Of a DNA stretch of 64,000 bases, positions 20,243 to 31,336 are shown in pieces (position 1 is the stretch's first letter; each line of letters starts with the position of its first letter). The notes beneath the pieces were generated by a model, which saw only the letters and a program-made list of their open reading frames with translations, was not told the origin of the DNA and did not search any database. Origin of the DNA: Pectobacterium actinidiae (GTDB taxonomy: Bacteria; Pseudomonadota; Gammaproteobacteria; Enterobacterales; Enterobacteriaceae); contig NZ_JRMH01000001.1 in the NCBI RefSeq assembly GCF_000803315.1, forward strand, positions 1,240,001-1,304,000, read 5' to 3'. The position numbers and the translations under genes are program-made.

Positions 20243-20260
20243 TGTTTAGGATAAAAAACG
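20243..20260 (+). promoter_or_regulatory. Candidate NadR box upstream of nadA
   Basis: TGTTTA (20243-20248), six bases, then AAAACG (20255-20260). The left half equals the NadR half-site and the right half matches TAAACA at four of six positions. It lies 64-81 bp before the nadA start. In E. coli, NadR represses nadA-pnuC through TGTTTA-N6-TAAACA. Two TAAACA half-sites also occur at 20172-20177 and 20181-20186. Confidence 0.4.
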
Positions 20261-20323
20261 TCGATACTGGTGATTAATGAGTATCAGGTGTTACAACCCG
20301 AGTTGTCATCGTGGAAATTTATA

Positions 20324-21385
20324 ATGAGTATCCTTTTTGATAGCAATGAGACCATTTATCCTTTCCCGCCGAAGCCCAAACCCTTATCGGCTGATGCAAA
20401 ACAGCACTATCGTAGCAGGATAAAAACGCTGCTTCGGGAAAGAAATGCCGTTATGGTCGCCCACTATTATACCGATCCTGAAATTCAGGCGCTGGCGGAA
20501 GAAACTGGCGGCTGTGTGGCGGACTCGCTGGAGATGGCACGGTTCGGCAGCACCCATTCGGCATCAACGCTGCTGGTGGCGGGGGTTCGCTTTATGGGGG
20601 AGACCGCTAAGATACTCAACCCGGAAAAGACGATTCTGATGCCCACGCTGGAAGCAGAATGCTCGCTCGATCTCGGTTGTCCTGTTGATGCGTTCAGCCG
20701 TTTTTGCGATGCGCACCCGGATCGAACGGTGGTGGTGTATGCGAATACTTCCGCGGCAGTGAAAGCACGTGCTGATTGGGTTGTCACATCCAGCATCGCG
20801 GTGGAATTGATCGAGCATCTGGATAGCCTGGGAGAAAAAATTATCTGGGCGCCGGACCGTCATCTGGGAAGCTATGTACAAAAGCAGACAGGGGCGGATG
20901 TACTATGCTGGCAGGGCGCGTGCATTGTGCATGACGAATTTAAAACGCAGGCGCTACAGCGCATGAAGATCCTGTACCCCGACGCGGCAATTTTGGTCCA
21001 TCCCGAATCGCCGCAGAGCGTGGTAGAGATGGCTGATGCCGTTGGGTCAACCAGCCAACTGATTCAGGCGGCGAAAACGCTGCCACAGCGCGAACTGATT
21101 GTGGCGACCGATCGCGGTATTTTCTACAAGATGCAGCAGGCCTGCCCAGAGAAAACATTGCTAGAAGCGCCCACCGCGGGCGAAGGGGCAACTTGCCGCA
21201 GCTGCGCCCACTGTCCGTGGATGGCGATGAACGGGCTAGAGGCGATTGCTAATGGTCTGGAGCAGGGCGGTGATGCACATGAGATTCATGTTGATGCAGC
21301 CCTGCGAGAAGGCGCGTTAATTCCGCTGAATCGCATGCTGGATTTTGCGGCTTCGCTAAAATTACGTGTAAAAGGGAATGCCTGA
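20324..21385 (+). CDS. nadA: Quinolinate synthase A
   Basis: [4Fe-4S] enzyme that condenses iminoaspartate with dihydroxyacetone phosphate to quinolinate in NAD synthesis. I place the start at the ATG at 20324 ([18 protein letters not shown]), giving 353 residues, close to the 347 of E. coli. An upstream GTG frame would add 18 residues not found in the family. The three cluster cysteines lie in [20 protein letters not shown] and [10 protein letters not shown]. The initiator has only a weak ribosome site (GTGGAAA). pnuC follows 59 bp later. Confidence 0.96.
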   Translation: MSILFDSNETIYPFPPKPKPLSADAKQHYRSRIKTLLRERNAVMVAHYYTDPEIQALAEETGGCVADSLEMARFGSTHSASTLLVAGVRFMGETAKILNPEKTILMPTLEAECSLDLGCPVDAFSRFCDAHPDRTVVVYANTSAAVKARADWVVTSSIAVELIEHLDSLGEKIIWAPDRHLGSYVQKQTGADVLCWQGACIVHDEFKTQALQRMKILYPDAAILVHPESPQSVVEMADAVGSTSQLIQAAKTLPQRELIVATDRGIFYKMQQACPEKTLLEAPTAGEGATCRSCAHCPWMAMNGLEAIANGLEQGGDAHEIHVDAALREGALIPLNRMLDFAASLKLRVKGNA

Positions 21386-21444
21386 CGGAGATCCAGGGCA
21401 TCTTAATAGCAATTTCTTACAATAATTGAGACAGGGTGGGTGAG

Positions 21445-22170
21445 ATGGACTTTTTGAGTACCAGCAATATTTTAATTCATATCCCTTTGGGAGAAGGGGG
21501 ATACGCGCTTTCCTGGATCGAGGCGATTGGCACGCTGTTTGGCCTGCTGTGTATCTGGTTCGCGAGCCAGGAAAAAACCATCAACTATCTGTTTGGATTG
21601 ATTAACGTCACGTTGTTTGCTGTGATCTTTTTCCAGATTCAGCTTTACGCCAGCCTGTTGCTGCAAATCTTCTTTTTTGCCGCCAATATTTATGGTTGGT
21701 ATGCCTGGACGCGCAAGACAGATTCGCAGGAAGTGGAATTACGCATCCGCTGGCTACCAGTGCAGAAGCTCATTGGCTGGTCGGTAGCGTGCGTTGTCGC
21801 GATTGGCTTGATGACGTTCTACATTGATGCGGTGTTTGCTGTGCTGACGCGTATTGCCGTTTCCGGTATGCAGGGATTAGGGTTGTCTGTGCAGATGCCG
21901 AATCTTCAGCCGGATGCGTTCCCATTCTGGGATTCCACGATGATGGTGCTGTCGATTGTGGCGATGATCTTGATGACGCGTAAATACGTTGAAAACTGGC
22001 TGCTGTGGGTGGTGATTGATGTAATTAGTGTGGTGATTTTTGCTTATCAGGGCGTGTATGCGATGGCGGTAGAGTACGCGATCCTGACGCTGATTGCCCT
22101 GAACGGTTCCTGGCTGTGGATTAAAAGTGCGCAGGAAAACCGCGCCAGCGCGGTTTCACACGGCGCGTAA
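21445..22170 (+). CDS. pnuC: Nicotinamide riboside transporter PnuC
   Basis: Inner-membrane facilitator that takes up nicotinamide riboside for NAD salvage. It has 241 residues and about seven to eight hydrophobic helices. Matching segments to E. coli PnuC include FFQIQLYASLLLQIFFFAANIYGWYAW and DAFPFWDSTMMVLSIVAMILMTRKYVENW. I chose the ATG at 21445 after AGGGTGGGTGAG rather than a GTG nine bases upstream, because it gives the family N-terminus MDFLSTSNILIHIPLGEGGY. nadA-pnuC is the usual enterobacterial operon. It ends 8 bp before the convergent zitB. Confidence 0.95.
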   Translation: MDFLSTSNILIHIPLGEGGYALSWIEAIGTLFGLLCIWFASQEKTINYLFGLINVTLFAVIFFQIQLYASLLLQIFFFAANIYGWYAWTRKTDSQEVELRIRWLPVQKLIGWSVACVVAIGLMTFYIDAVFAVLTRIAVSGMQGLGLSVQMPNLQPDAFPFWDSTMMVLSIVAMILMTRKYVENWLLWVVIDVISVVIFAYQGVYAMAVEYAILTLIALNGSWLWIKSAQENRASAVSHGA

Positions 22171-22177
22171 TCCAAAT

Positions 22178-23128
22178 TTAATGCCTGTGGTGGTGGCCTT
22201 CTGCATCATGGCTTTCATGATGATGGCTTTCCTGAGAGTGGAAAGCACAGTGGTCATCATCACAGCGTTGATACTCCATCTGAATAGTCGCGTGTTCAAT
22301 CTGGTAGTGCTTCCGTAAATATTCCTGAATACGTCTTAACAACGCATCGTGATCGTGAGGCGGAACCACCTGTGCATGCAGCGTCATCATCGGTTTCTCG
22401 CCTACCTGCCATAAATGCACATGGTGAATGTTCCTGACTTCGGGAATATTCAGCGTCAGATCTTTCTGTAGAACCTCAACGCTGAGCTGGCTCGGTGTGC
22501 CTTCCAATAGTTCGTGTATGCTCTCTTTTAATAACGTCCATGCGCTACGCAGCACCAGACACGATACCAGAATAGAGAGAATCGGGTCGATGGGTGTCCA
22601 GTTGGTATAAAGGATGATGACGGCGGCAGCAATTGCGCCGACGGATCCGAGCAGATCGCCCAGCACATGCAGGGCCGCCGCGCGAACGTTAATATTTTTC
22701 TCTTCGCTGCCGTGGTGTAACAGCCAAAATGCCACGATATTTGCCACCAAACCCGCAACGGCGACAAGCAGCATTGGGACGCCAGCGACCGGCTGGGGAT
22801 CATAGAAGCGTTGGATGGCTTCCCAGAAAATAAAGGCGGTAATCAGTATCAGCGTCAGCGCGTTCACAAAGGCTGCGAGGGTAGTGAACCGCAAATAGCC
22901 AAAGGTATGGCGTGCATTGGGCTTGCGCTGCGCGAAACGTACGGCGACAAGCGCGACAAACAGCGCGGCGGCGTCCGTCAACATATGACCTGCATCCGCC
23001 AGCAGGGCGAGGGAGCCGGAAAGCAGGCCGCCAATGACTTCTGCCACCATAAATGTGGCGGTGATAATAAAAGCAGACAGCAGGCGTTTACTGTTGCCTG
23101 ATTCTGTGTGACTGTGGTTATGTGCCAT
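22178..23128 (-). CDS. zitB: Zinc efflux transporter ZitB
   Basis: Cation diffusion facilitator that exports Zn2+ from the cytoplasm in exchange for protons. It has 316 residues, six membrane helices (residues about 17-215) and a cytoplasmic C-terminal domain. The metal site motifs are [11 protein letters not shown] in helix II and [12 protein letters not shown] in helix V. Both ends are His-rich: [10 protein letters not shown] at the start and clusters of His with Glu and Asp over the last 30 residues. Its place between pnuC and aroG is as in E. coli. Confidence 0.95.
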   Translation of the reverse strand: MAHNHSHTESGNSKRLLSAFIITATFMVAEVIGGLLSGSLALLADAGHMLTDAAALFVALVAVRFAQRKPNARHTFGYLRFTTLAAFVNALTLILITAFIFWEAIQRFYDPQPVAGVPMLLVAVAGLVANIVAFWLLHHGSEEKNINVRAAALHVLGDLLGSVGAIAAAVIILYTNWTPIDPILSILVSCLVLRSAWTLLKESIHELLEGTPSQLSVEVLQKDLTLNIPEVRNIHHVHLWQVGEKPMMTLHAQVVPPHDHDALLRRIQEYLRKHYQIEHATIQMEYQRCDDDHCAFHSQESHHHESHDAEGHHHRH

Positions 23129-23423
23129 AGATGACCCTAAATTGCGATTTTATTCCACTTTACTGAAACCCACAGACAAAACCTATTCTGCGGTTCACCG
23201 ACCTGTCTGTTGAGCTATTTCCTGATGAAAATAGGACGGATGCGGCATCTGAGAGCATTTGATCGCGTAAATCCCGCTGATTTCAGCGCCCTGACAACAC
23301 CAGCTTGACATATAATAACCAATCTTCAATATGAAACATCCCGTTTCTCAGGCGACCTGTGCAGGCGGGATGGCGCGTATTGAATGGGATTAACATACCG
23401 TTTCGGAACCGATGGATGTATTT

Positions 23424-24479
23424 ATGAATTACCAAAATGATGATTTAAGAATTAAAGAGATTAATGAACTTTTGCCGCCGGTTGCTTTGCTAGAAAAGTT
23501 TCCAGCCACGGAGAAGGCAGCGGAAACGGTATCGTTCGCGCGTACTGCCATCCATAAAATTCTTAACGGCAATGACGACCGCCTGCTGGTGGTGATTGGT
23601 CCTTGCTCGATCCACGACACGAAAGCAGCAAAAGAGTATGCCGCGCGTCTGCTGACGCTGCGTAATGAGCTGAGTCACGATCTGGAAGTCGTCATGCGGG
23701 TTTATTTTGAAAAGCCACGCACCACGATTGGCTGGAAAGGGCTGATCAACGATCCGCACATGGACAATAGTTTCCAGATCAATGACGGCTTACGCATTGC
23801 TCGCCAGCTGCTGCTGGAAATTAACGACATCGGTTTACCGGCTGCGGGTGAGTTTCTGGACATGATCACGCCGCAATACATGGCGGATTTGATGAGCTGG
23901 GGTGCTATCGGCGCACGTACGACAGAATCTCAGGTACACCGTGAACTGGCATCTGGCCTGTCATGCCCTGTCGGCTTTAAAAACGGTACTGACGGCACGA
24001 TCAAAGTCGCGATTGATGCGATCAATGCTGCCAGCGCACCACACTGCTTCCTGTCTGTGACTAAATGGGGCCATTCGGCTATCGTGAATACCAGCGGTAA
24101 TAACGATTGCCACATTATTCTGCGCGGCGGTAAAACGCCAAACTATAGTGCTGAGCACGTTAAAGACGTGAAAATTGGTCTGGAAAAAGCGGGTCTGACA
24201 CCGCAGGTCATGATCGATTTCAGCCATGCGAATAGCAGTAAGCAGTTTAAAAAGCAGATGGATGTCTGCACTGATGTTTGCGGGCAGATCGCGCAGGGCG
24301 AGAAAGCAATTATGGGCGTGATGGTTGAAAGCCATCTGGTCGAAGGCAACCAGAATCTGGAAAGCAGCGAGCCGCTGGTATATGGCCGCAGCGTGACCGA
24401 TGCTTGCATTGGCTGGGAAGACACCGAATCCTTGCTACGCCAACTGGCCTCTGCGGTACGTGAGCGCCGTAGCAAGTAA
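23424..24479 (+). CDS. aroG: DAHP synthase, phenylalanine-sensitive type
   Basis: First step of the shikimate pathway: joins phosphoenolpyruvate and erythrose 4-phosphate to DAHP. It has 351 residues from the ATG at 23424 (MNYQNDDLRIKEINELLPP), against 350 in E. coli AroG; a further ATG 12 bases upstream is not needed. Metal-binding Cys61 lies in VVIGPCSIHD. The phenylalanine-sensitive class is assigned by overall match to E. coli AroG. A bidirectional terminator separates it from gpmA. Confidence 0.95.
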   Translation: MNYQNDDLRIKEINELLPPVALLEKFPATEKAAETVSFARTAIHKILNGNDDRLLVVIGPCSIHDTKAAKEYAARLLTLRNELSHDLEVVMRVYFEKPRTTIGWKGLINDPHMDNSFQINDGLRIARQLLLEINDIGLPAAGEFLDMITPQYMADLMSWGAIGARTTESQVHRELASGLSCPVGFKNGTDGTIKVAIDAINAASAPHCFLSVTKWGHSAIVNTSGNNDCHIILRGGKTPNYSAEHVKDVKIGLEKAGLTPQVMIDFSHANSSKQFKKQMDVCTDVCGQIAQGEKAIMGVMVESHLVEGNQNLESSEPLVYGRSVTDACIGWEDTESLLRQLASAVRERRSK

Positions 24480-24497
24480 TATCGAATAGCGTGCTAT

Positions 24498-24525
24498 AAA
24501 AAAACCCGGCACAGGCCGGGTTTTT
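24498..24525. terminator. Bidirectional terminator between aroG and gpmA
   Basis: The stem AAAACCCGGC / GCCGGGTTTT, with a 4-nt loop, is flanked by A-runs on the left and T-runs on the right. It can therefore end transcripts from both convergent genes. Confidence 0.92.
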
Positions 24526-24541
24526 CTCATTCAGGGGAAAA

Positions 24542-25294
24542 TTACTTCGCTTTACCCTGATTCGCTACTGCGGCAGCTTTTGCAGCGATTTCGTCTGCGT
24601 TGCCCAGATAGTAACGTTTGATAGGCTTGAAGTTCTCGTCGAACTCATAAACCAACGGTACGCCAGTTGGGATATTCAGTTCCAGAATTTCGTCTTCGCC
24701 CATATTGTCCAGGTATTTCACCAGTGCACGCAGTGAGTTACCGTGAGCCGCAACGATCACACGCTCACCGCTTTTGACGCGTGGCAGGATAGTTTCGTTC
24801 CAGTAAGGCACAACACGTTCGATGGTCAGCGCCAGGCTTTCAGTCAGCGGCAGCTCTTTGTCGCTCAGAGCAGCGTAACGCGGGTCGTGACCTGGGAAAC
24901 GTTCGTCATCACGCGTCAACTCTGGAGGCGTAATCGCAAAACCACGACGCCATTGTTTAACCTGCTCGTCACCGTATTTTTCAGCGGTTTCGGCTTTGTT
25001 CAGACCTTGCAGTGCACCGTAGTGGCGCTCATTCAGTTTCCAGGATTTCTCAACTGGCAACCAGGCTTGATCCAGCTCGTCCAGTACATTCCACAGTGTA
25101 TGAATGGCACGTTTCAGCACGGAGGTATACGCGAAATCAAAGGCAAAACCTTCGTCTTTCAGCAGCTGACCTGCGGCTTTGGCTTCTGAACGGCCTTTGT
25201 CGGATAGATCGACATCGTACCAGCCTGTGAAGCGGTTTTCGTTGTTCCACTGGCTCTCACCGTGTCTTACCAGTACCAGCTTAGTTACAGCCAT
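24542..25294 (-). CDS. gpmA: 2,3-bisphosphoglycerate-dependent phosphoglycerate mutase
   Basis: Glycolytic enzyme interconverting 3- and 2-phosphoglycerate. The start at 25294 ([17 protein letters not shown]) gives 250 residues, as in E. coli, and has a strong AGGAAGGAG ribosome site; an upstream in-frame extension of 25 residues is not supported. His11 in LVRHGES is the phosphorylated residue; the second histidine lies in [10 protein letters not shown]. The C-terminal NQGKAK tail matches the E. coli protein. Confidence 0.97.
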   Translation of the reverse strand: MAVTKLVLVRHGESQWNNENRFTGWYDVDLSDKGRSEAKAAGQLLKDEGFAFDFAYTSVLKRAIHTLWNVLDELDQAWLPVEKSWKLNERHYGALQGLNKAETAEKYGDEQVKQWRRGFAITPPELTRDDERFPGHDPRYAALSDKELPLTESLALTIERVVPYWNETILPRVKSGERVIVAAHGNSLRALVKYLDNMGEDEILELNIPTGVPLVYEFDENFKPIKRYYLGNADEIAAKAAAVANQGKAK

Positions 25295-25385
25295 AGCTAA
25301 ACTCCTTCCTATCCTAAGATTTCTGTGATAACTGATTTCATTATAGGGGGGGAGAACGGTTATCGGCAATCGATAGTCGATGGCA

Positions 25386-25425
25386 AGCGTGATTTATCCG
25401 CAGGTTATTTGCGTAAAATCACGCT
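25386..25425 (-). terminator. Possible terminator of the copper efflux operon
   Basis: AGCGTGATTT (25386-25395) is complementary to AAATCACGCT (25416-25425), with an inner CGCA/TGCG pair. It lies just after the cusA stop on the minus strand. No clear T-run follows, so termination is only likely. Confidence 0.4.
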
Positions 25426-25431
25426 CTGGCT

Positions 25432-28400
25432 TTACCGTTTCAGCAAACCGGAATCCCCCTTGTGTAATAACAGATAGACCGCTGGGATCACCAGCATCGA
25501 CAGCAGAGGGGCACTTACCATCCCACCTATCATCGGTGCAGCAATTCGCTGCATGATTTCGGATCCGCTACCGCCCCCCCACATGATGGGGAGCAACCCC
25601 GCCATAATCGTTGCCACGGTCATCATTTTCGGGCGAACGCGCAGAACCGCCCCTTCGTGGATGGCATCCATCAATTGCTGGCGTGACATCATCTGGCCTG
25701 CCACGCGGTGTTTCTCTACCGCATGATTGAGGTACAGCAGCATGATGACGCCGAATTCCGCCGACACGCCAGCCAGTGCAATAAAGCCTACGGCACCGGC
25801 CACAGAAAGATTATAGCCAAGGAGATAGAGCAGCCATACGCCGCCAATCAGTGCGAAAGGTAACGTTGCCATGATCAGCAATGCATCTCTGATACGGTTG
25901 AAGGTGACATACAACAGTACAAAAATGATTAGCAACGTAAATGGCACGACAACTTTCATTTTCTCCGTGGCGCGTTCCAGATATTCAAACTGACCCGACC
26001 AGCTCAGGGAAACGCCTTCCGGTAGCGTGACCTGTTGGGCAACGGCCTGCTGCATGTCTTCAACGGCAGATTTCAGATCGCGTCCGCGTAGGTCGACATA
26101 AATCCAGTCTGACAGGCGGCTGTTTTCACTTTTCAGCATCGGTGGCCCTTCGCTGACGCGAATATCAGCCAGTTCTGCCAGCGTCACTCTACTGCCGTTG
26201 GCCGTCACGATGGGCAGGTCACGCAATTTTTGCAGCGAATCGCGTAATTCACGCGGGTAGCGGATATTGATGGGATAACGCTGGCGGCCTTCAATGGTTT
26301 CGCCAATATTTTGCCCGCCGATTAGCGTAGCGACCACCGACTGAAGTTCCTCGACGGACACGCCATAGCGTGCGGCGTGCTGACGATCGATATCAATATC
26401 GATATAGCGCCCACCCGCCAGCCGTTCCGCGAGTGCAGACGTCACGCCCGGAACCCGTTTTACTACCTGCTCGATTTGTGCAGCCGTACGTTCTATGTCT
26501 TCCAGATTGTTGCCGTTAACCTTGATGCCTACCGGGCTTTTGATGCCGGTGGCCAGCATGTCCAGACGGTTACGGATAGGGGGAACCCACACGTTCGCGA
26601 TACCCGGCAGGCTCACGGTACGATCCAACTCGGCAACCAGCTTGTCCATGGTCATGCCCTCACGCCACCGATCGCGTGGTTTAAGTCGAATGGTGCTTTC
26701 TAGCATGGTCAACGGTGCTGGGTCGGTTGCCGTTTCAGCACGGCCCGCTTTGCCGAAGACTGATTCGACTTCGGGAACGGTTTTAATCAGCCGATCCGTT
26801 TGTTGCAGCAGTCGGCCAGCTTCCCGTGAAGAGATGCCGGGCAGGGTGGAAGGCATATACAGCAGATCGCCTTCATCCAGCGGTGGCATAAATTCGCTCC
26901 CCAGACGGCTGAGTGGAAAGAGCGTCAGTAGCAACAGCAGGCCGGAAATCAACAGCGTGGTTTTCGGGTAGCTCAACACCTTTTGCAACACCGGGTGATA
27001 GGCTGCAATCAGCCAGCGGTTAATCGGATTCGCCTGTTCGTCCGGTATCTTGCCGCGTACGAAATACCCCATTAATACCGGTACCAGCGTAATCCCTAAT
27101 CCGGCGGCGACGGCCATAGCATAGGTTTTGGTGAAGGCCAGCGGTGAAAACATGCGGCCTTCCTGTGCCTCCAGTGAGAACACCGGGACAAACGACAGTG
27201 TAATGATCAGCAGGCTGCAAAACAGCGCCGGGCCAACCTCCACCGCAGCCCGTTCTGCCAACTGCCACCACTCGTTATTTTGCGGCTGTTTCCCTGGGTT
27301 TTCATGCCGCCACTGTTCAATGACTTTATGCATGTTTTCTATCATCACAATCGCGGCATCGACCATCGCGCCGATGGCAATCGCGATACCGCCCAGCGAC
27401 ATAATATTCGCGTTCACCCCTTGATAGCGCATGATGATAAACGCCCCCAGAATCCCTAACGGCAGGCTGATGATGGCCACCAGCGCCGAGCGGAAGTGAA
27501 ACAGAAACAGGGCACAAATCACGGCGACAACGGCAAACTCCTCCAACAGTTTGAAGCTAAGCGTGTCGATAGCGTGTTCAATCAGCTGCGAACGATCGTA
27601 GGTTGGGACGATCTCCACGCCTGCGGGTAGGCTTTTCTGTATTTCCTGTAACCGCGCTTTGACGGCATGCAGCGTATTCAGCGCATTCTTGCCATAGCGC
27701 AGGACGATGATGCCGCCCGCTACTTCACCTTCGCCATTCAGTTCGGCGATGCCGCGCCGCATCTCCGGGCCTTCTCTCAGCGTTGCGACATCCTGCAACA
27801 GCACGGGAATGCCGTTGCGGGTGGTAATCACCACGTGATTAAAGTCTTGCGCGGTTTTCAGGTAGCCGGTGGTGCGCACCATGTACTCTGCTTCGCCCAG
27901 CTCCAACACGGAACCGCCGTTTTCCTGATTGGCGGCCTGAACCGCACTGACGATTTGCTGATGGGTGATGCCCTGCGTTCGCATGCGTTCTGGGTCGACG
28001 ACGATCTGATATTGTTTGACCATACCGCCCACGCTGGCAACTTCGGCTACATCAGGAACCGTTTTCAGCTCATATTTCAGCAACCAGTCCTGAAAGCCGC
28101 GCAGATCGGCCAGACTGTATTTGCCGCTGCGATCGACGAGCGCGTACTCGTAGATCCATCCGACGCCGGTGGCATCTGGGCCGAGTGAGGTCTTGGCGTC
28201 GGCAGGCAGGCTGGATTGCACCTGACTGAGATATTCCAGCACGCGGGAACGTGCCCAATAAGGATCGGTGCCATCTTCAAACAACACGTAAACGTAGGCA
28301 TCGCCGAACATGGAAAAGCCTCGTACTGTTTTGGCTCCCGGCACGGAAAGCATGGTCGTCGTCAGCGGGTAGGTCACCTGATTTTCCACCACTTGCGGTG

Positions 28401-28569
28401 CTTTCCCTGGATAGCTGACGCGAATGATGACCTGTACGTCCGATAAATCAGGCAGAGCATCCAGCGGCGTTTTTTGCAGGGAAAGCAGGCCCCACGCTGC
28501 CATGAACAGCGCCGCCAGCAACACCAGAAGGCGATTGTTGAGCGACCAGCGAATGATGTAGGCAATCAT
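25432..28569 (-). CDS. cusA: Copper/silver efflux RND transporter CusA
   Basis: Inner-membrane, proton-driven RND pump of the heavy-metal branch, which moves Cu+ or Ag+ into the CusB-CusC channel. It has 1045 residues, close to the 1047 of E. coli CusA, with 12 expected helices. Shared segments include [19 protein letters not shown] [15 protein letters not shown] near the start, [20 protein letters not shown] and [21 protein letters not shown]. Methionines at positions matching the metal-binding triad are seen in [21 protein letters not shown] and [14 protein letters not shown]. Its start overlaps the cusB stop by four bases. It is the last gene of the operon. Confidence 0.93.
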   Translation of the reverse strand: MIAYIIRWSLNNRLLVLLAALFMAAWGLLSLQKTPLDALPDLSDVQVIIRVSYPGKAPQVVENQVTYPLTTTMLSVPGAKTVRGFSMFGDAYVYVLFEDGTDPYWARSRVLEYLSQVQSSLPADAKTSLGPDATGVGWIYEYALVDRSGKYSLADLRGFQDWLLKYELKTVPDVAEVASVGGMVKQYQIVVDPERMRTQGITHQQIVSAVQAANQENGGSVLELGEAEYMVRTTGYLKTAQDFNHVVITTRNGIPVLLQDVATLREGPEMRRGIAELNGEGEVAGGIIVLRYGKNALNTLHAVKARLQEIQKSLPAGVEIVPTYDRSQLIEHAIDTLSFKLLEEFAVVAVICALFLFHFRSALVAIISLPLGILGAFIIMRYQGVNANIMSLGGIAIAIGAMVDAAIVMIENMHKVIEQWRHENPGKQPQNNEWWQLAERAAVEVGPALFCSLLIITLSFVPVFSLEAQEGRMFSPLAFTKTYAMAVAAGLGITLVPVLMGYFVRGKIPDEQANPINRWLIAAYHPVLQKVLSYPKTTLLISGLLLLLTLFPLSRLGSEFMPPLDEGDLLYMPSTLPGISSREAGRLLQQTDRLIKTVPEVESVFGKAGRAETATDPAPLTMLESTIRLKPRDRWREGMTMDKLVAELDRTVSLPGIANVWVPPIRNRLDMLATGIKSPVGIKVNGNNLEDIERTAAQIEQVVKRVPGVTSALAERLAGGRYIDIDIDRQHAARYGVSVEELQSVVATLIGGQNIGETIEGRQRYPINIRYPRELRDSLQKLRDLPIVTANGSRVTLAELADIRVSEGPPMLKSENSRLSDWIYVDLRGRDLKSAVEDMQQAVAQQVTLPEGVSLSWSGQFEYLERATEKMKVVVPFTLLIIFVLLYVTFNRIRDALLIMATLPFALIGGVWLLYLLGYNLSVAGAVGFIALAGVSAEFGVIMLLYLNHAVEKHRVAGQMMSRQQLMDAIHEGAVLRVRPKMMTVATIMAGLLPIMWGGGSGSEIMQRIAAPMIGGMVSAPLLSMLVIPAVYLLLHKGDSGLLKR

Positions 28570-30068
28570 GGATGACCTCCGTGGCTGGCATGTGGATCGT
28601 CAGCGGGTAAAAAATGCAGAACGTGAATCCCGCTATCGTCCATGTTGAACTGGAAACGCACGGTACTGCCGATCCCCACGCCTTGTGGCAGCCCTGACGG
28701 TGGCAGTGTGAAGTCCATCGTCATCGGTGACCAGTTGAGTGCCGGAACCGCGTCGTGTTCGATGGTGGCCTGATTACCGCTTATCGCTCGGATGACTCCC
28801 TGAGTGTGATAGCCAACGGAGGTCGTTGGCGTGGCTGGGTTTGCCGATGTCTCCGCATCAAACTGAGGTAAGGCACTGCGCAGGCTGGCTTCCGAGTCAA
28901 TCAGGAACTGGCCCGAAGTGACTACATTGTCGCCTGCTTTCAGTCCATCGATGATTTCGACCCAGTCGCCCAGCGACGCGCCCACCGTGACGTTACGCGG
29001 GGTGAAATGGCCATTGCCATCGCTCAGCAAGACCCGATTTTGGCTACCACTGATCAATAGCGCTTCCTGCGGGATCGCCAGACGCGGCTGTGCCTGAGAG
29101 TGAGAAAGCTGCACGGTCAGGTACATGCCAGGTTTAAGCTGTTGTTGCGGGTTATCCAGCACGATACGGGCTTTTAGCGTGCGTGTGGTACTGTCCAGCA
29201 CAGGCAGAAGTTCACTGATTTTTCCGTGGAAGGTTTTACCCGGCCAGGCACTGTTGGTTGCGCTGATGTCATTGCCAAGAGTGAGCTGCGCCGCCTGCGC
29301 TTCGGGATAATCGACATCGATCCACACCGGGTTCAGGCTGGCAAGCTCGAATAACGGCTGAGCGGGGCTTAACTGCATGCCTTGCCTTACCTCCAGCTTA
29401 CTCACGTAGCCGTCTTCTGGCGCGGTAATCGCGATCCTGTCCTGCGGTTTGCCGCTACGCTCGACCTGTCGAATAATCGCTTCCGGCATGAATAACAGCG
29501 CCAACCGCTGGCGAGCCGATTGGGTGAGTATGTCGTCGCCTAACTGCCGTACCGCCAGATATTCGCGCTGTGCCGCCGCCCAGGTCGGGTTCCATAACGT
29601 GGCTAGCATTTCGCCTTTCTTCACCTGTTGTTGCAGCGCATTCACCGTGAGTTTTTCGACAATGCCGCCGCTAGGCGCGACCAGCGTGTGTAAGCCGCGT
29701 TCGTTGAGGACGACGGTGCCATAACCCGTGGTGCGGTCGGTCAGTTCACGCATTTCCGCGCGGGTAGTGCGAACTCCGAGATTTTGTTGCTGGCGAGCGC
29801 TGACGATGACGCCGCCATCCTTCTGCACGTCATCGGCGTAGCGAGGCACCAATTCCATCTCCATAAAGGGCGATTTCCCCGGTTTGTCGAAACGTTTATC
29901 CGGCACCATCGGGTCATACCAATAGAGAACGGCACGTTCTGGCTCTATGGTAGAAGGCGAGTGCGACGTTTGCTGTTTGCCAATCAGATAGCCCACGCCA
30001 CCCGCGCTGAGAATAGCCAACGTCATCAGGCTAACCATCAGTGATTTGTTCGTGACTGTTTTGCTCAT
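28566..30068 (-). CDS. cusB: Copper/silver efflux periplasmic adaptor CusB with a CusF-like C-terminal domain
   Basis: Membrane-fusion protein joining CusA to the outer-membrane channel. It has 500 residues, about 90 more than E. coli CusB (407). In order: N-terminal anchor helix (about 10-30); heavy-metal-binding motif [20 protein letters not shown] with MEMELVPRY (about 49-76); adaptor core with barrel-sandwich and beta-barrel domains (about 100-400); and a C-terminal CusF-like domain (about 425-490) with [13 protein letters not shown], the Trp and Met copper-binding pattern. The extra domain probably acts as a built-in metallochaperone. Overlaps genes on both sides by 4 bp. Confidence 0.9.
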   Translation of the reverse strand: MSKTVTNKSLMVSLMTLAILSAGGVGYLIGKQQTSHSPSTIEPERAVLYWYDPMVPDKRFDKPGKSPFMEMELVPRYADDVQKDGGVIVSARQQQNLGVRTTRAEMRELTDRTTGYGTVVLNERGLHTLVAPSGGIVEKLTVNALQQQVKKGEMLATLWNPTWAAAQREYLAVRQLGDDILTQSARQRLALLFMPEAIIRQVERSGKPQDRIAITAPEDGYVSKLEVRQGMQLSPAQPLFELASLNPVWIDVDYPEAQAAQLTLGNDISATNSAWPGKTFHGKISELLPVLDSTTRTLKARIVLDNPQQQLKPGMYLTVQLSHSQAQPRLAIPQEALLISGSQNRVLLSDGNGHFTPRNVTVGASLGDWVEIIDGLKAGDNVVTSGQFLIDSEASLRSALPQFDAETSANPATPTTSVGYHTQGVIRAISGNQATIEHDAVPALNWSPMTMDFTLPPSGLPQGVGIGSTVRFQFNMDDSGIHVLHFLPADDPHASHGGHP

Positions 30069-31324
30069 CGCGTAGGGCTTCCTTGTGGTGTCAGATAACG
30101 GATGGCTGCCCAGTATTGCGCCATCTCCCGTGCGGTATCCTGAACGGCAATCCGGCTTTCAAGTAGTGCCCGACGGGCATCCAGTACGGCGGAAAGATTA
30201 CTGCTGCCAGATTGATACTGAGCCTGAATCAGTTTGATGCGTTGCTGTTGGAGGGGGAGAACCTCGTTGTGCTGACGTTGCCAGCGAGACTGTGCCGCTT
30301 GATATTGAGCAATCAGCGTGTTGAGCTGCGCCTGATGCTCTCGTTCGGTGAGCAATACTCTGTCACGCGCTTCCATACTGCGCGAGACGTCTGCGGCGTA
30401 GTCCTTATCCTGACGCTTGGATGTGAAGAGCGGTAGATCAACTGTCACCATCATGCCCGCCATATCGTCATAATCATCTCCACGTTTTGCGTAATAGACT
30501 TCAACATCAACATTGGGGATGGCGGCAACGGCTGACTGTGCGGAACGCGCCTGAGCAAGCTCGGCTTCTCGCTGTGCCTGCTGCATTTCTGGATGTTGGT
30601 GAATCGCGTTGTTCAGCACGTCCGGTGACGCTGGCAAGCGTTCAAAGCGGGGAAGTTCGCCGTTTACATTGATATCTGCGATGCCGGTAAGTTGCACCAG
30701 CCGGGCCTGTGCGATGCGCGTGTCCCGTTCTGCATCAGCCTGCCTGTCCTGCATGGCTGCCAACGTCAGGCGGGCATCCAGCACGCTACTGGCTTCACTA
30801 CCTGCCGCCACTCTCGCTTTTTGTGACGCGATCTGCCGCTGGCTTTCTGTAACCAACGCGGTGACTTCGCTCAACGCCTTTTGTGAGAGCGCCAGATCCA
30901 GCCATGCCTGTGCCGTTTCACGTTGCAGGCGAGCGCGAATACTCTCGCTATTACTTTGCAGCGCATCGGCCTCTACCCGAATAGCCTGTGCTTTGCTATC
31001 ACGTTTACTGCTGCTGACGTAGGTCTGCATGACGCCGATACGCTGCATCGTCATCCCTTCTCGCGTGAGGCGGCTACCGTTGTTGCCGCCTAATGGCAGA
31101 TTTTCGACGCCAAATTTCAACTTTGGATCGGGAAGTTGCGTGGCAGAGTCGGCCATGTTCTGAAGCGCGTTAATCTGGTGTTGATTGGCTGACAGGTCGG
31201 CGGAGTAACGTTCCGCCGCCTGCAAAGCCTGTTCAAGATTCAGATCCGCCGCAAAGACAGCGGCAGGCAGCCACAGCAACATCGCCAGACACGCGCGCGC
31301 GGCGTCGTGTTTGGATAGGTTCAT
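30065..31324 (-). CDS. cusC: TolC-family outer-membrane channel of the copper efflux system
   Basis: Outer-membrane efflux protein that completes the CusBA pump. It has 419 residues with a signal peptide of about 25 residues (ends AVFAADLN). There is no lipobox cysteine, unlike E. coli CusC, which is a lipoprotein. Two TolC-type helical repeats are visible (LNLEQALQAAERYSADL early; AQYQSGSSNLSAVLDARRALLESRIAVQD late). The gene symbol is given by operon position; the sequence is closer in style to CzcC-type channels. It ends 4 bp inside cusB and starts 12 bp after the CusF gene. Confidence 0.8.
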   Translation of the reverse strand: MNLSKHDAARACLAMLLWLPAAVFAADLNLEQALQAAERYSADLSANQHQINALQNMADSATQLPDPKLKFGVENLPLGGNNGSRLTREGMTMQRIGVMQTYVSSSKRDSKAQAIRVEADALQSNSESIRARLQRETAQAWLDLALSQKALSEVTALVTESQRQIASQKARVAAGSEASSVLDARLTLAAMQDRQADAERDTRIAQARLVQLTGIADINVNGELPRFERLPASPDVLNNAIHQHPEMQQAQREAELAQARSAQSAVAAIPNVDVEVYYAKRGDDYDDMAGMMVTVDLPLFTSKRQDKDYAADVSRSMEARDRVLLTEREHQAQLNTLIAQYQAAQSRWQRQHNEVLPLQQQRIKLIQAQYQSGSSNLSAVLDARRALLESRIAVQDTAREMAQYWAAIRYLTPQGSPTR

Positions 31325-31336
31325 GTTGTGCTCCGG

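Noticed and set aside
23305..23333. TTGACA at 23305-23310 as the -35 box of aroG
   Set aside because: No acceptable -10 box is found at the right distance; the best candidates match only three of six positions. I also saw no convincing TyrR box pair.
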